A stretch of DNA of 64,000 bases, from positions 1 through 64,000 of the forward strand of contig JAJTEL010000006.1 of assembly GCA_021299715.1 (NCBI GenBank), read 5' to 3'. The stretch is from Ilumatobacteraceae bacterium. Its GTDB lineage: Bacteria; Actinomycetota; Acidimicrobiia; Acidimicrobiales; Ilumatobacteraceae. Below are positions 9,002-20,660 of this stretch, in pieces. The notes beneath the pieces are model-generated. The model worked only from the letters and a program-made list of their open reading frames with translations, did no database searches and was not told the origin of the DNA. Within the stretch, counting starts at the first letter, position 1; the number at the start of each line of letters is the position of its first letter. The position numbers and the translations under genes were made by a program.

Positions 9002-9364
9002 TCATGGTGGCATGGTTGTTGTGGCACCAATTGGTACGAAACCGTTGCTGGGAGGGAGTAATAGCTCTGTCCCTGCAGATACACGGTCGGGATTTTTGAT
9101 CTTGTTCAGCTCGACCAGTGCCGGGGCACTGAGATTGAACTTCTGAGCAATTGCGAACAACGATTCACCAGACTGCACCACATACTTGCGCAACTCCCCC
9201 GCAACGGTTGTAGTAGTTGCCACGGCCGTTGTGGTAGCGGCCTGTTGTGTGTCGGGTGAGTCATCTGAGCCACCATCGGTGAGCAGGCCAGAAATAACAG
9301 CAAGAAAAACAAAAGCGCATGTACTCCACAACAAATACATATGGAGACGTGTGCGCAAGAACAT
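9002..9364 (-). CDS. Small membrane-anchored LysM-domain protein
   Basis: The 120-residue protein has a membrane segment (about residues 9-28), a Thr/Ala/Val linker (about 45-57) and one LysM domain (YVVQSGESLFAIAQKFNLSA through TELLLPP). LysM domains bind peptidoglycan N-acetylglucosamine, so the protein probably stands outside the membrane against the cell wall. No catalytic domain is present. I prefer ATG 9364 because TAACAT ends 7 bases upstream; ATG codons at 9373 and 9391 are alternatives. Confidence 0.8.
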   Translation of the reverse strand: MFLRTRLHMYLLWSTCAFVFLAVISGLLTDGGSDDSPDTQQAATTTAVATTTTVAGELRKYVVQSGESLFAIAQKFNLSAPALVELNKIKNPDRVSAGTELLLPPSNGFVPIGATTTMPP

Positions 9365-9371
9365 TCCTGCC

Positions 9372-9377
9372 ATGTTA
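9372..9377 (-). promoter_or_regulatory. -10 element of the LysM gene
   Basis: TAACAT on the minus strand ends 7 bases before ATG 9364. It overlaps the alternative ATG at 9373. Confidence 0.4.
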
Positions 9378-9436
9378 GGTCGGTGTGGCATATGTCGTGT
9401 GTGCGCCCCACTGCACTCTCTTGGGCGAGACTGTCC

Positions 9437-9442
9437 TAACCT
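9437..9442 (+). promoter_or_regulatory. -10 element of the hydrolase pair
   Basis: TAACCT ends 8 bases before the GTG start at 9451. No ribosome-binding site follows. Confidence 0.5.
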
Positions 9443-9450
9443 AAAGACCC

Positions 9451-10359
9451 GTGACTAACGAGACTCGCTCATACCCAGGAGCCAGAACCCCCGACCGTAC
9501 CCGTCGGGTTGATGCCGACGGAGTGGGTATTGCAGTACATGAATGGGGTAAAGAAAGCGACCCCGTGGTTTTCCTTGTGCACGGTGGGTCAGACTTTGCA
9601 CGCACCTTCGATGTGTTCGCCGCGAAAATTGCCGATGCCGGCTGGCGCGCCGTGGCGTGGGACCACCGCGGGCATGGAGACAGCGATTACGCCACTCTCT
9701 ATAGCTGGGATGCCGATATCCGCGATGCGCTGGCAGTGATGACCAGCACAACATCTCAACCAGCACCGGTTGTTGCGCACTCCAAAGGCGGTGCACTCAT
9801 GATGCAGTTGGCCGAAGCAAGCTCGTACCGCGTATCAAAAATGGTGAACATCGATGGCATGCCCAGCAAACGTCGTATGCCAGACGTACCCGACCATGAC
9901 CAGTCACGTCTCCTAGCTGGAGAAATTGGTTCGTGGCTTGACTACCGCCACGACGCACCTACAGCAATTCGTAAACCGGGAACATTGGAAGACCTTGCGC
10001 AACGTCGCGCAAAAATGAATCCGCGACTTTCTATTGAATGGCTCGAGTACTTGGTCACTGTGGGTGCTCGTCACGACAGCGACGGATGGCGTTGGAAACT
10101 CGATCCCACCATGCGCTTCGGCGGTTTCGGACCTTGGCGCCCCGAGTGGAGTGCACTGCGCATGGCATCTTTGACCATGCCGTTCCTTGGTCTCCTTGGA
10201 ACAGTGGACGAACCAATGGGTTGGGGTGCACGCGCTCGCGATGTGATGCCATGGATACCGCAAGGTGGACGACTTGAAGTTTTAGAAGATGTTGGTCACT
10301 TCATTCACATTGAAGAACCAGACCGTGTCAGTGCAATGGTGTTGGAGTTCTTGTCGTGA
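9451..10359 (+). CDS. Alpha/beta-fold hydrolase (catalytic residues intact)
   Basis: This is a 302-residue alpha/beta hydrolase. The oxyanion-hole motif is VHGGS, the nucleophile is Ser111 in VVAHSKGG, the likely acid is Asp in GLLGTVDEP, and the histidine lies in DVGHFIHIEEP near the C-terminus. The substrate is unknown (ester, epoxide or similar). The stop codon overlaps the GTG start of a second hydrolase-like gene, so the two are translationally coupled. The GTG start is supported by TAACCT 8 bases upstream. Confidence 0.85.
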   Translation: MTNETRSYPGARTPDRTRRVDADGVGIAVHEWGKESDPVVFLVHGGSDFARTFDVFAAKIADAGWRAVAWDHRGHGDSDYATLYSWDADIRDALAVMTSTTSQPAPVVAHSKGGALMMQLAEASSYRVSKMVNIDGMPSKRRMPDVPDHDQSRLLAGEIGSWLDYRHDAPTAIRKPGTLEDLAQRRAKMNPRLSIEWLEYLVTVGARHDSDGWRWKLDPTMRFGGFGPWRPEWSALRMASLTMPFLGLLGTVDEPMGWGARARDVMPWIPQGGRLEVLEDVGHFIHIEEPDRVSAMVLEFLS

Positions 10360-11006
10360 GCACAGTTCATCTTCAACACAATCGCGTCACATTGGCTCTT
10401 CATTGCATTAAAGAAGGAACTGGACGACCACTACTTCTCTTACACGGACTCAGTGAGTCAGCAGCCAACATGTCCTCTCTTCGTGTGGCGTGGAATGGGC
10501 CAATTTGGGCACTTGATTTCACTGGTCACGGCCAATCATCGGTGCCACGCGGTGGTGGTTACTCGGCAGAAATCTTGATGGCCGATGTAGACGTAACGCT
10601 TCGACACATTGGTGAAGCCACCATTGTTGGACGTGGACTTGGTGGATATATCGCATTCCTCATTGCGGGTGCACGACCACAGCTTGTTCGCGGCGCTGTC
10701 ATTATGGATGGTCCTGGGCTTTCGGGTGGTGCAATTCAGGCAACATCATCATCTGAAATTGCCATTACAGATCGACCCGGAACAACGCCAGACCCGTGGG
10801 CACTTATTGAATTATCTCGCGACGCTAGACCGCCAAATTACGCAGTCACATTCGTACATTTGGCTACCACAGGTTCATCGCTAGATGAACCAATTGCAGT
10901 CACCTGCAAGGTCACACCCCCATGGGTGGAAGCAATACGTGCCGAACCAGGCGTAATGACCGATATCTCTATGCAAGACGCGTTAGATATTTTTGCTGCT
11001 TCTTAA
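10356..11006 (+). CDS. Degenerate alpha/beta hydrolase-like protein (nucleophile lost)
   Basis: This 216-residue protein resembles the N-terminal two thirds of an alpha/beta hydrolase: oxyanion motif LLLHGLSES and DFTGHGQSS. The nucleophile elbow reads VGRGLGG instead of the usual GHSLGG, placing Gly at position 94 where Ser is expected. The C-terminal histidine region is also missing. It starts inside the stop of the intact hydrolase gene (GTGA). A non-catalytic partner or a gene in decay are both possible. Reading frame and codon use look normal, which favours a maintained protein. Confidence 0.7.
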   Translation: MSTVHLQHNRVTLALHCIKEGTGRPLLLLHGLSESAANMSSLRVAWNGPIWALDFTGHGQSSVPRGGGYSAEILMADVDVTLRHIGEATIVGRGLGGYIAFLIAGARPQLVRGAVIMDGPGLSGGAIQATSSSEIAITDRPGTTPDPWALIELSRDARPPNYAVTFVHLATTGSSLDEPIAVTCKVTPPWVEAIRAEPGVMTDISMQDALDIFAAS

Positions 11007-12043
11007 ACCGTTCGGTCGGTAACTGCAACAGCAAGTTTTTCTAGTTCTCTGCGCGCATCTGACGTCAGTCCTACAAGTGCCGTAATAGCTTCATCGCGTA
11101 GCGTCACAATGAGTGCTTCGGTTTTCTCTAACGCCTTTGTGTCGAGAAGAACATTTTGAATTGCTTCAATGTCTTCTGGCGAGAGTTCCCGTTCTCCCAC
11201 TCGCTGAAGAATGCTGAGTTCTTGCGGATTTGCATTCTGAAATGCGAACGACAGCAATGCAGTTGGCTTTGCTTCGTGAAAATCTCCGCCCACTGATTTA
11301 CCGGTGACAGATTCATTTCCGAATGCACCAAGAACATCGTCGCGAAGTTGAAACGCTGTTCCTAATGGAATGCCGTATGCCGACAAAGTGTGAAGCAGTG
11401 CTTGCGCATTCTCGGCATGTGCCGCCATTGCACCAATGTGCAACGGCCGTTCAACGGTGTACTTCGCCGTCTTTAAGCGCGACACGGAATGTGCATGTTC
11501 TACGGATCGTTCGCGAAGTGCTGAACCGAGAGTGTCGAGATACTGACCAACGTTCATTTCAAGGCGCAGTTCGTTCCAATAATGGCGCGCCTCGTTCGGG
11601 AGTTCTTTCATAAGAAAGTCAGCTAGTGAATAGGCAATATCTCCAATAAGAATTGCTGATCCTTCGCCGAACCGTCGAGACTCGCCTGCCAATGCATCTT
11701 CTTCGTGATAGCGCGCGAGCCGTCTATGAGTGGTCTCGTGTCCACGACGAGTATGGGCATCGTCAATAACATCATCGTGAAATAACGCAAATGCATGCAA
11801 CATCTCAATTGCTGCACCAAACGAGTGATGGCCCGTCTCTGCTGCATCACCACCAGCAGCAACCCAACCCCAATGAAGAAACTGTGGTCGCAATCGCTTT
11901 CCACCCGATAACACCAACACTTCAAGTTCGTCGAAAACTGTGGCTAGTTGGGTGTTCACGGCCTGCCATCGATGGCGTTGGTCGGTGAGAACATGACGAA
12001 GGGCCGTGTCGACCTCACGAATGATGAACGAGTCAGTACTCAT
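11003..12043 (-). CDS. Polyprenyl diphosphate synthase
   Basis: The 346-residue trans-prenyltransferase elongates allylic diphosphates with isopentenyl diphosphate, giving chains for quinones, carotenoids or other isoprenoids. The first Asp-rich motif is HDDVIDD, followed by RRGHETTHRR. The second is LRDDVLGAFG, whose last position is Gly rather than Asp, as occurs in several actinobacterial members. Product chain length cannot be assigned. Its ATG overlaps the xseB stop (ATGA), so it is the last gene of an ABC exporter-xseA-xseB run. It converges on the degenerate hydrolase gene with 4 bases shared. Confidence 0.88.
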   Translation of the reverse strand: MSTDSFIIREVDTALRHVLTDQRHRWQAVNTQLATVFDELEVLVLSGGKRLRPQFLHWGWVAAGGDAAETGHHSFGAAIEMLHAFALFHDDVIDDAHTRRGHETTHRRLARYHEEDALAGESRRFGEGSAILIGDIAYSLADFLMKELPNEARHYWNELRLEMNVGQYLDTLGSALRERSVEHAHSVSRLKTAKYTVERPLHIGAMAAHAENAQALLHTLSAYGIPLGTAFQLRDDVLGAFGNESVTGKSVGGDFHEAKPTALLSFAFQNANPQELSILQRVGERELSPEDIEAIQNVLLDTKALEKTEALIVTLRDEAITALVGLTSDARRELEKLAVAVTDRTV

Positions 12044-12348
12044 TCGTCATCATCATCAAAGTCGTCATCATCGTCATCGTCGTCAAATTCGTCGTCGTCT
12101 TCATCAAAATCATCGTCGGTAAAAGAAGTTTGTGAGGCAAGATCTGCGACGAGCGCGTCGACTGTCATTTGTGCTGAAGAGATTCGTTCATTGCACCACG
12201 TAATGAGATACGAAGCGCGCTCTACTTTGGCCGACAGCACATCTACATCTATTGAGTTGGAATCGAGTTCAGACAGAATTGATTCCACTTCGCGCATTGC
12301 TTCGGCGTAGCCCGATGGTTCTGCAGATTGATTCTTCTTTGTAGCCAT
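12040..12348 (-). CDS. xseB: Exodeoxyribonuclease VII small subunit with acidic tail
   Basis: XseB binds the large subunit XseA to form exonuclease VII, which degrades single-stranded DNA. The 102-residue protein begins with the family's helical part (GYAEAMREVESILSELDSN through ASYLITWCNERI). It ends in a tail of about 25 residues made almost only of Asp and Glu with a few Phe, which is not part of the usual 60-80 residue family. The tail is coded by runs of GAT/GAC/GAA. Start and stop overlap the neighbours by 3-4 bases, indicating coupled translation. Confidence 0.9.
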   Translation of the reverse strand: MATKKNQSAEPSGYAEAMREVESILSELDSNSIDVDVLSAKVERASYLITWCNERISSAQMTVDALVADLASQTSFTDDDFDEDDDEFDDDDDDDDFDDDDE

Positions 12349-13532
12349 CAGGACTTTCCTTCTACTCGGCTTGTAATTGATCCTTGTGCGAGAGATGTCA
12401 CGAGAACATCTCCGTCAGATACTTGGTCTGTAGACCGAACAACATTTCCATTGCTATCGCGTGTAATGCTCCACCCACGCGCCATAGTGACCGCCGGATC
12501 AAGAAGTCGCACCGTTGCAGCCCGCATTTCAAGAATTTGCTTCTGTCGTTCTAAAGCATTTCGTGGGCGTGTGGTGAGACGTTCAACAGCAAGAGCGACA
12601 CGATTGCGCGCGCGAAGTAACGAGTTCCCGGTGAGAAGTCGTAATTGGTTCTGTGCAGATGCAAGATCTGACAAGAAGTCTTCTACGAGTGCAATAACTG
12701 CTTGCGCGCACGCTGTAGGAGTTTTGTGAGCGGTATGCGCCATGACGTCGGCGATGCTTGTATCTATTTGGTGGCCAAGGCCAGTAAAAACAGGATGACG
12801 ACATTGAGAAATTGCAAGAGCAATACGTTCATCATCGAATGCGGCCAAGTCACTCTTAGAACCGCCGCCACGCATGAGCAACACCACATCAATGTCGTCA
12901 CGGCGAGACAACGTGTTGAGAGCCGCCACAACTTGCGGCGGAGCGTCATCGCCTTGTACTCGAACATCGATAAATGAAACAGAGAATCCATACCCAGATT
13001 CCAGAAGTTGACGTTCTGCATCTGCCCACCCTGCAGCCTGGCTAGACGACACAACACCAAGACGAAGCGGAACAAGGGGCACAGGCCGACGCTTATTTAG
13101 TTTGTGGACGCCTTTTTCCAAAAGTGCCTTCAACAGCGCTTCACGTTTTGCAGCGACATCGCCAACCGTGAATTGAGTGTCGATGTCTTCAACCTTGATG
13201 GAAAGTTTTCCAAACGGCGCGTAATAGTCGGGGATGCCATAGAGACGAACCCGTAGTCCGTCCTTTAGTTCTAAACCTTGTTGACGAAGTTTGGTTTGAA
13301 TTGCGCGAAGATTTCCGGCAAACAAATTGATGTTGGCTTGCGCTTTTTTGCCATCAACATTTTCAATGAGGCTGAAATACAAGTGAGGATTCGGCTTCTT
13401 TAGGCCCTCAATCTCGCCTTCTATCCACACGCCACCATCGAACGCAGACGACAACAATTGATTCACTACTTCGGAGAACTGACCAACAGTGACCGCAGGA
13501 ACTCCGTTGATGTAGTCGATGTCCATTGGCAT
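12348..13532 (-). CDS. xseA: Exodeoxyribonuclease VII large subunit
   Basis: XseA is the catalytic subunit of exonuclease VII. The 394-residue protein has an N-terminal OB fold (VGQFSEVVNQLLSSAF, VWIEGEIEG, HLYFSLIE), followed by the catalytic domain with LGVVSSSQAAGWADAER, DVVLLMRGGGSKSDLAAFDDE and TGLGHQIDTSIADVMAHTAHKTPTACAQ split over residues 200-300. I place the start at ATG 13532 (MPMDIDYING), because TAGAGT ends 7 bases upstream and the family begins here. Confidence 0.93.
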   Translation of the reverse strand: MPMDIDYINGVPAVTVGQFSEVVNQLLSSAFDGGVWIEGEIEGLKKPNPHLYFSLIENVDGKKAQANINLFAGNLRAIQTKLRQQGLELKDGLRVRLYGIPDYYAPFGKLSIKVEDIDTQFTVGDVAAKREALLKALLEKGVHKLNKRRPVPLVPLRLGVVSSSQAAGWADAERQLLESGYGFSVSFIDVRVQGDDAPPQVVAALNTLSRRDDIDVVLLMRGGGSKSDLAAFDDERIALAISQCRHPVFTGLGHQIDTSIADVMAHTAHKTPTACAQAVIALVEDFLSDLASAQNQLRLLTGNSLLRARNRVALAVERLTTRPRNALERQKQILEMRAATVRLLDPAVTMARGWSITRDSNGNVVRSTDQVSDGDVLVTSLAQGSITSRVEGKS

Positions 13533-13539
13533 GTTCCCT

Positions 13540-13545
13540 ACTCTA
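13540..13545 (-). promoter_or_regulatory. -10 element of xseA
   Basis: TAGAGT on the minus strand ends 7 bases before the xseA ATG and overlaps the stop codon of the upstream ABC transporter gene. Confidence 0.45.
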
Positions 13546-15414
13546 CGAAGTTGGTGTTGCAGAGCCGAATGATTCGCCAGCGCGCACTTGTGAGGCGTAC
13601 GCCCCATCACGAGCCATCAATTCGTCGTGTGTCCCCTGCTCGACAATCGAGCCACTGTCAAGAACGACAATGCGGTCAGCATCCTGAATAGTGGTGAGAC
13701 GGTGAGCGATGATGAGTGCTGTGCGACCATGCAATGCGGCGTCCAACGCTTCTTGAACGAGTGCTTCGTTCTCGTTATCGAGATGACTGGTGGCTTCGTC
13801 CAGAATCATGATTGCGGGATTCTTCAACAACATGCGAGCAATAGCCAGACGCTGCTTCTCCCCACCCGACAGTCTGTATCCGCGTTCGCCAACCAAAGTT
13901 TTGTATCCGTCCGGCAGTGCATGAATGGTGTCGTGAATTCGTGCAGCCTGACACGCCGCCACCACTTCGTCGTGCGTGGCGTCTGGACGTGCATACAACA
14001 GGTTCGATTCAATGGACTCATGGAAGAGATGCGGATCTTGCGACACCACTCCGATGGCATCGTGAAGCGAATCTCCCGTGAGATCTCGAACATCACGACC
14101 ATCTATTCGCACAGCACCGGAAGTGACGTCGTACAGGCGCGGTACAAGTGACGCCAAAGTGCTCTTGCCAGAACCACTAGCCCCCACAACGGCAACAGTT
14201 TCACCAGCGGCAATTCGAAGCGACAGCCCCTTGATGACATCAACATCCGGGTCTCCTGAGTGAGAACCTGGTGTTTCTAGTGAAGCAACAGACGATGTAG
14301 AGGCTGAGGGGTACCTAAACACCACATTGTCGAATTCAATGTCACCGCGCGCGTCAACTAGATCGACGGCACCAGGACGATCAAAGATTGCTACAGGAGC
14401 ATCTAACACTTCAAACACGCGATCGAACGAAACGAACGCTGTCATGACCTCGACACGGGCATTTGTAAGTCCCGTTAGTGGCTGATAAATACGAGTGACC
14501 AGCGCAGCCATTGCTACAAGGGTGCCAGTGCTGATGGTTCCGTTCACCACCATGTGTGCACCCACACCGTAAATGGCTGCAGCACCCATTGCACCCACCA
14601 ATCCGAGCGCAACAAAGAACACACGCCCGTACAACGCAGACTTAATGCCACTGTCTCGAACTCCACCTGCACGCGACGCAAACGTTGCAACTTCGCGTTC
14701 ACGACGTCCAAACAACTTCACGATGATGGCTCCGGCAACATTGAAACGTTCGCTCATTTGTGTGTTCATTTGGGCATTGAGATCCATCTGTTGACGCGCA
14801 ATGGCACCTAACTTCAACCCGACTCGTTTCGCTGGTGCAATGAACAATGGGAGAACTACGAGAGCAAGAAGCGTGAGACGCCACTCCAGCACAATCATTG
14901 CTGTCAGAGATGTAACAAGTACCACCACATTTGACACCACACTTCCCAAGGTAGATGTCACTGCAGTTTGTGCACCCACTACATCTGAATTCAAACGACT
15001 GATAAGAGCACCCGTTTGTGTGCGAGTGAAGAACGAGATGGGCATTCGTTGAACTTTGTCAAACAATGCAACACGTAAGTCGTAGATGAGACCTTCACCA
15101 ATGGTTGAGCTGAGCCACCGCTGCATGATGGCAAGCACCGCATCGCCAATGGCTGCCAGAACTAGGAAGATTGCCAGTGTTGTAATGAGACCCTTGTTGT
15201 TCTCAACAATGGCCTTATCGAGAATTGCACGGAAGAGAAAAGGTGGAGCCAACGCCAACAAGGCCGATGCAACGATGGCCGACAAAAAGCCAATGACATG
15301 CCATTTATATGGTGCCGAAAACTGCCATGCACGACGTAGCGATTCCCGCTTCATCCGCGCGCCCTTGACAGCATCGGCATCACCCGGAAGAAGCATGTGT
15401 GGACCCATTCGCAC
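13543..15414 (-). CDS. ABC exporter, fused membrane and ATPase domains
   Basis: The 623-residue half-transporter has a six-helix ABC membrane domain (about residues 30-330) and a nucleotide-binding domain with Walker A GASGSGKST, signature LSGGEKQRLAIARML, Walker B IMILDEATS and switch IAHRL. Such exporters dimerise and extrude lipids, peptides or drugs; the substrate is not apparent. I place the start at GTG 15414 (MRMGPHMLLPG), 7 bases after TAGCCT. The frame stays open to 15603 but that extension is antisense to the divergent lipoprotein gene. It is divergent from the peptidase gene with 43 bases between the starts. Confidence 0.9.
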   Translation of the reverse strand: MRMGPHMLLPGDADAVKGARMKRESLRRAWQFSAPYKWHVIGFLSAIVASALLALAPPFLFRAILDKAIVENNKGLITTLAIFLVLAAIGDAVLAIMQRWLSSTIGEGLIYDLRVALFDKVQRMPISFFTRTQTGALISRLNSDVVGAQTAVTSTLGSVVSNVVVLVTSLTAMIVLEWRLTLLALVVLPLFIAPAKRVGLKLGAIARQQMDLNAQMNTQMSERFNVAGAIIVKLFGRREREVATFASRAGGVRDSGIKSALYGRVFFVALGLVGAMGAAAIYGVGAHMVVNGTISTGTLVAMAALVTRIYQPLTGLTNARVEVMTAFVSFDRVFEVLDAPVAIFDRPGAVDLVDARGDIEFDNVVFRYPSASTSSVASLETPGSHSGDPDVDVIKGLSLRIAAGETVAVVGASGSGKSTLASLVPRLYDVTSGAVRIDGRDVRDLTGDSLHDAIGVVSQDPHLFHESIESNLLYARPDATHDEVVAACQAARIHDTIHALPDGYKTLVGERGYRLSGGEKQRLAIARMLLKNPAIMILDEATSHLDNENEALVQEALDAALHGRTALIIAHRLTTIQDADRIVVLDSGSIVEQGTHDELMARDGAYASQVRAGESFGSATPTS

Positions 15415-15421
15415 CCTGATG

Positions 15422-15449
15422 AGGCTACGGGCATCTCTGCCCCTAGTGT
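15422..15449. promoter_or_regulatory. Divergent -10 elements: ABC exporter and lipoprotein peptidase
   Basis: TAGCCT (15427-15422, minus) ends 7 bases before the ABC exporter GTG, and TAGTGT (15444-15449, plus) ends 8 bases before the peptidase GTG at 15458. Both starts lack a Shine-Dalgarno sequence. Confidence 0.5.
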
Positions 15450-15457
15450 CTGTAGAC

Positions 15458-16930
15458 GTGCGTCGTACTCCCCTCGTGTCCATTGTGATAGTTGCTCTTC
15501 TCGCTGGATGCGGCGGTGGCACCACATCTTCCGAGACCACCACTGTTGTTGAGACACCAGCAACTGGCGGCACTATTGACTGGAAAGCCTGCGAAGACGA
15601 CATCGAGTTGAAATGTGCGCAATTTGAAGTGCCCTACGACTACGAAAACCCCGACCTCGGTACATTCAGCCTGAATCTCACAATGCACCCTGCAACAGAT
15701 CCGGCCCGACGTATTGGGCCCATGCTGGTGAACCCTGGCGGTCCCGGCTTCGGCGGCTCTTATCTGGCTGAAGCGGCAAGTTCATATTTCGGATCGGAAC
15801 TCATCGAGGTATTCGACATCGTGGGATGGGATCCACGTGGAACAGGCCGCTCCACTCCATCTGTTGATTGTGTTGATAACTACGACCCCTACTTTGCCTA
15901 CGACCCGTCGCCCGATACCGATGATGAACGCGAACTGGCCATCAAAGTCGGAAAAGACTTTGTTGCTGAGTGTGAAAAAAAGAGTGGCGAAATTCTTCAA
16001 TATATTTCTACTAACAACACGGCTCGCGATATGGACAGAATTCGTGCAGCACTTGGTGTAGAAAAAATTACGTACTTCGGTTTTTCTTATGGCAGTGAAC
16101 TTGGGGCAACGTGGGCAACGATGTTCCCAAATACCGTGCGTGCTGCTGTGCTGGACGGTGCATCCGACCCCAACTCTGACTATGTACAAGGGGGGCTAGA
16201 CCAAGCAAAAGGCTTTGAAACCGAGCTGAACAAATTTCTCGCTTCCTGTTCGTCACGCCCAACCTGCCAGTTCTATAACGGCGGCAACGCTGAAAAAGCA
16301 TTCGATGAATTAATGGTGTCACTTGATGAGAAGCCAATCATTTTCAAACCAACTCGGGCACCAATTAACCAAGGCGTTGCTCTCACAGCAGTTGCGCAAG
16401 CAATGTATTCCTCAACACTCTGGCCAACATTGGAATTTGCACTGAGTGAAGCGCAACAGGGGCGTGGGGTTGAGTTGTTGATTATGTACGACAACTACTA
16501 CCAACGAGGTTCCGATGGAACGTACGGAAATGAACTGGAAGCATTCAATGCCATCATGTGTCTCGATGACCCAGGTCCAAAATCTGTTGAAGGCGTTGAC
16601 AAGTACTACGACGACTTTATGAAAGTTGCACCGCGATTAGGTTCATCGTTTGCCACTGGTTATGTGTGTACGTTCTGGCCTACAGAAACTGATGCCCGCG
16701 TGAAAATTACCGGTCAAGGTGCCGGACCAATTGTTGTCATTGGCACAACGGGAGATGCCGCAACTCCACTGCAAAGTTCGCGGAATATGGCCAAAGCCTT
16801 AGAAGACGGACGTCTTATTGTGGTAAACGACAACAGGCACACCGGATACGGGTCTAACCAGTGTGTTGTTGATGCTGCTAATAAATATCTCATCACAACT
16901 ACGGTGACATGGTCGGAAAAAGATTGTTGA
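15458..16930 (+). CDS. Secreted lipoprotein alpha/beta-hydrolase, tripeptidyl aminopeptidase type
   Basis: The 490-residue protein starts with a lipoprotein signal (basic MRR, hydrophobic stretch, lipobox LLAGC), then a Thr-rich linker and an alpha/beta hydrolase of the mycobacterial/Streptomyces Tap family. It has NPGGPGFGGS (oxyanion loop), DIVGWDPRGTGRS, the nucleophile serine in GFSYGSELG, and a C-terminal TAP-like part with GTTGDAATPLQ (Asp) and RHTGYGSNQCV (His). It probably trims N-terminal peptides outside the membrane. The GTG start at 15458 is set by the signal peptide and TAGTGT 8 bases upstream; the frame is open much further upstream. Confidence 0.9.
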   Translation: MRRTPLVSIVIVALLAGCGGGTTSSETTTVVETPATGGTIDWKACEDDIELKCAQFEVPYDYENPDLGTFSLNLTMHPATDPARRIGPMLVNPGGPGFGGSYLAEAASSYFGSELIEVFDIVGWDPRGTGRSTPSVDCVDNYDPYFAYDPSPDTDDERELAIKVGKDFVAECEKKSGEILQYISTNNTARDMDRIRAALGVEKITYFGFSYGSELGATWATMFPNTVRAAVLDGASDPNSDYVQGGLDQAKGFETELNKFLASCSSRPTCQFYNGGNAEKAFDELMVSLDEKPIIFKPTRAPINQGVALTAVAQAMYSSTLWPTLEFALSEAQQGRGVELLIMYDNYYQRGSDGTYGNELEAFNAIMCLDDPGPKSVEGVDKYYDDFMKVAPRLGSSFATGYVCTFWPTETDARVKITGQGAGPIVVIGTTGDAATPLQSSRNMAKALEDGRLIVVNDNRHTGYGSNQCVVDAANKYLITTTVTWSEKDC

Positions 16931-16933
16931 CAA

Positions 16934-17593
16934 ATGACAACGAAAAAGTCGGACAAAAATAGCGAAGAACAAAGCACGCGACGCACTCGCGCCGATGGGC
17001 GCGAGACGGCTCAACGCATTCTTGAGTTTGCCGAAAAAGAATTAGTTAATTCTGGACTCGTCAACTTCAACCTTGAGCGGGTCATTGAACAATCGGGCGT
17101 GGCACGAAGTTCGGTGTACCACCACTTCGGCGGACGTGATGGCGTGATTGCAGCTGTAGAGACCGAATATCTTCGCGCGTCACTTGATGCCGGCATGAAT
17201 GAGATGATTGCCTTGTTGTCAACTGTTACATCTGGTGAGGAAGCTTTTGCACTGGTTGAGCTCGGTGTCCTGGTGTCCGGGTCTGACTCACAGAAGGCAA
17301 CACGCCGGCGCAGAATTTCCACTTTGGATATCGCTACCAACAGCCCAGCGACCATGGAAATGTTGTCACGGCTGCAAGCGTCGGGAACTTCGCGATTTGC
17401 AGACATCATTCGGGACCTGCGAGACCGTGAACTATGCAATCCCATTGAGCCAATTGATGGGACAGCCCACCTGATCCAGTCGATCCTGCTCGGACGCATT
17501 TTGGTCGACATCATCGGTGACCCCATGGCGGAATCTCAGTGGACCCAATCAGCCACATCCACCCTTCGACACCTGCTGCGTCCATGCTCGTGA
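16934..17593 (+). CDS. TetR-family transcriptional regulator
   Basis: The 219-residue protein has a basic N-terminal arm (rich in Lys and Arg) and the TetR DNA-binding domain (ILEFAEKELVNSGLVNF, then VIEQSGVARSSVYHHFGGRDG), followed by a helical ligand domain (residues 75-219) with no recognisable ligand signature. It starts 3 bases after the lipoprotein peptidase stop and lies 60 bases before the Ig/Kelch gene. The inverted repeat at 17616-17627 and a palindrome at 17631-17638 in that gap are candidate operators. Confidence 0.88.
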   Translation: MTTKKSDKNSEEQSTRRTRADGRETAQRILEFAEKELVNSGLVNFNLERVIEQSGVARSSVYHHFGGRDGVIAAVETEYLRASLDAGMNEMIALLSTVTSGEEAFALVELGVLVSGSDSQKATRRRRISTLDIATNSPATMEMLSRLQASGTSRFADIIRDLRDRELCNPIEPIDGTAHLIQSILLGRILVDIIGDPMAESQWTQSATSTLRHLLRPCS

Positions 17594-17615
17594 GCCGTAA
17601 ATAGATTCAACATCT

Positions 17616-17638
17616 AACTAGATAGTTCATCTAATTAG
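17616..17638. promoter_or_regulatory. Candidate TetR operator upstream of the Ig/Kelch gene
   Basis: AACTAGATAGTT (17616-17627) is an inverted repeat AACTA-GA-TAGTT, and CTAATTAG (17631-17638) is a perfect palindrome. They occupy the -35 side of the promoter whose -10 is TAGGGT (17642-17647). Binding by the adjacent TetR protein is inferred. Confidence 0.4.
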
Positions 17639-17641
17639 TCG

Positions 17642-17647
17642 TAGGGT
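17642..17647 (+). promoter_or_regulatory. -10 element of the Ig/Kelch gene
   Basis: TAGGGT ends 6 bases before the ATG at 17654. The intervening AGGGGT could also act as a very close ribosome-binding site. Confidence 0.45.
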
Positions 17648-17653
17648 AGGGGT

Positions 17654-20656
<3,003 letters not shown>

Positions 20657-20660
20657 GCGT

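Noticed and set aside
15086-15457. 124-residue N-terminal extension of the lipoprotein peptidase
   Set aside because: It is antisense to the ABC exporter; the lipoprotein signal and TAGTGT fix the start at 15458.
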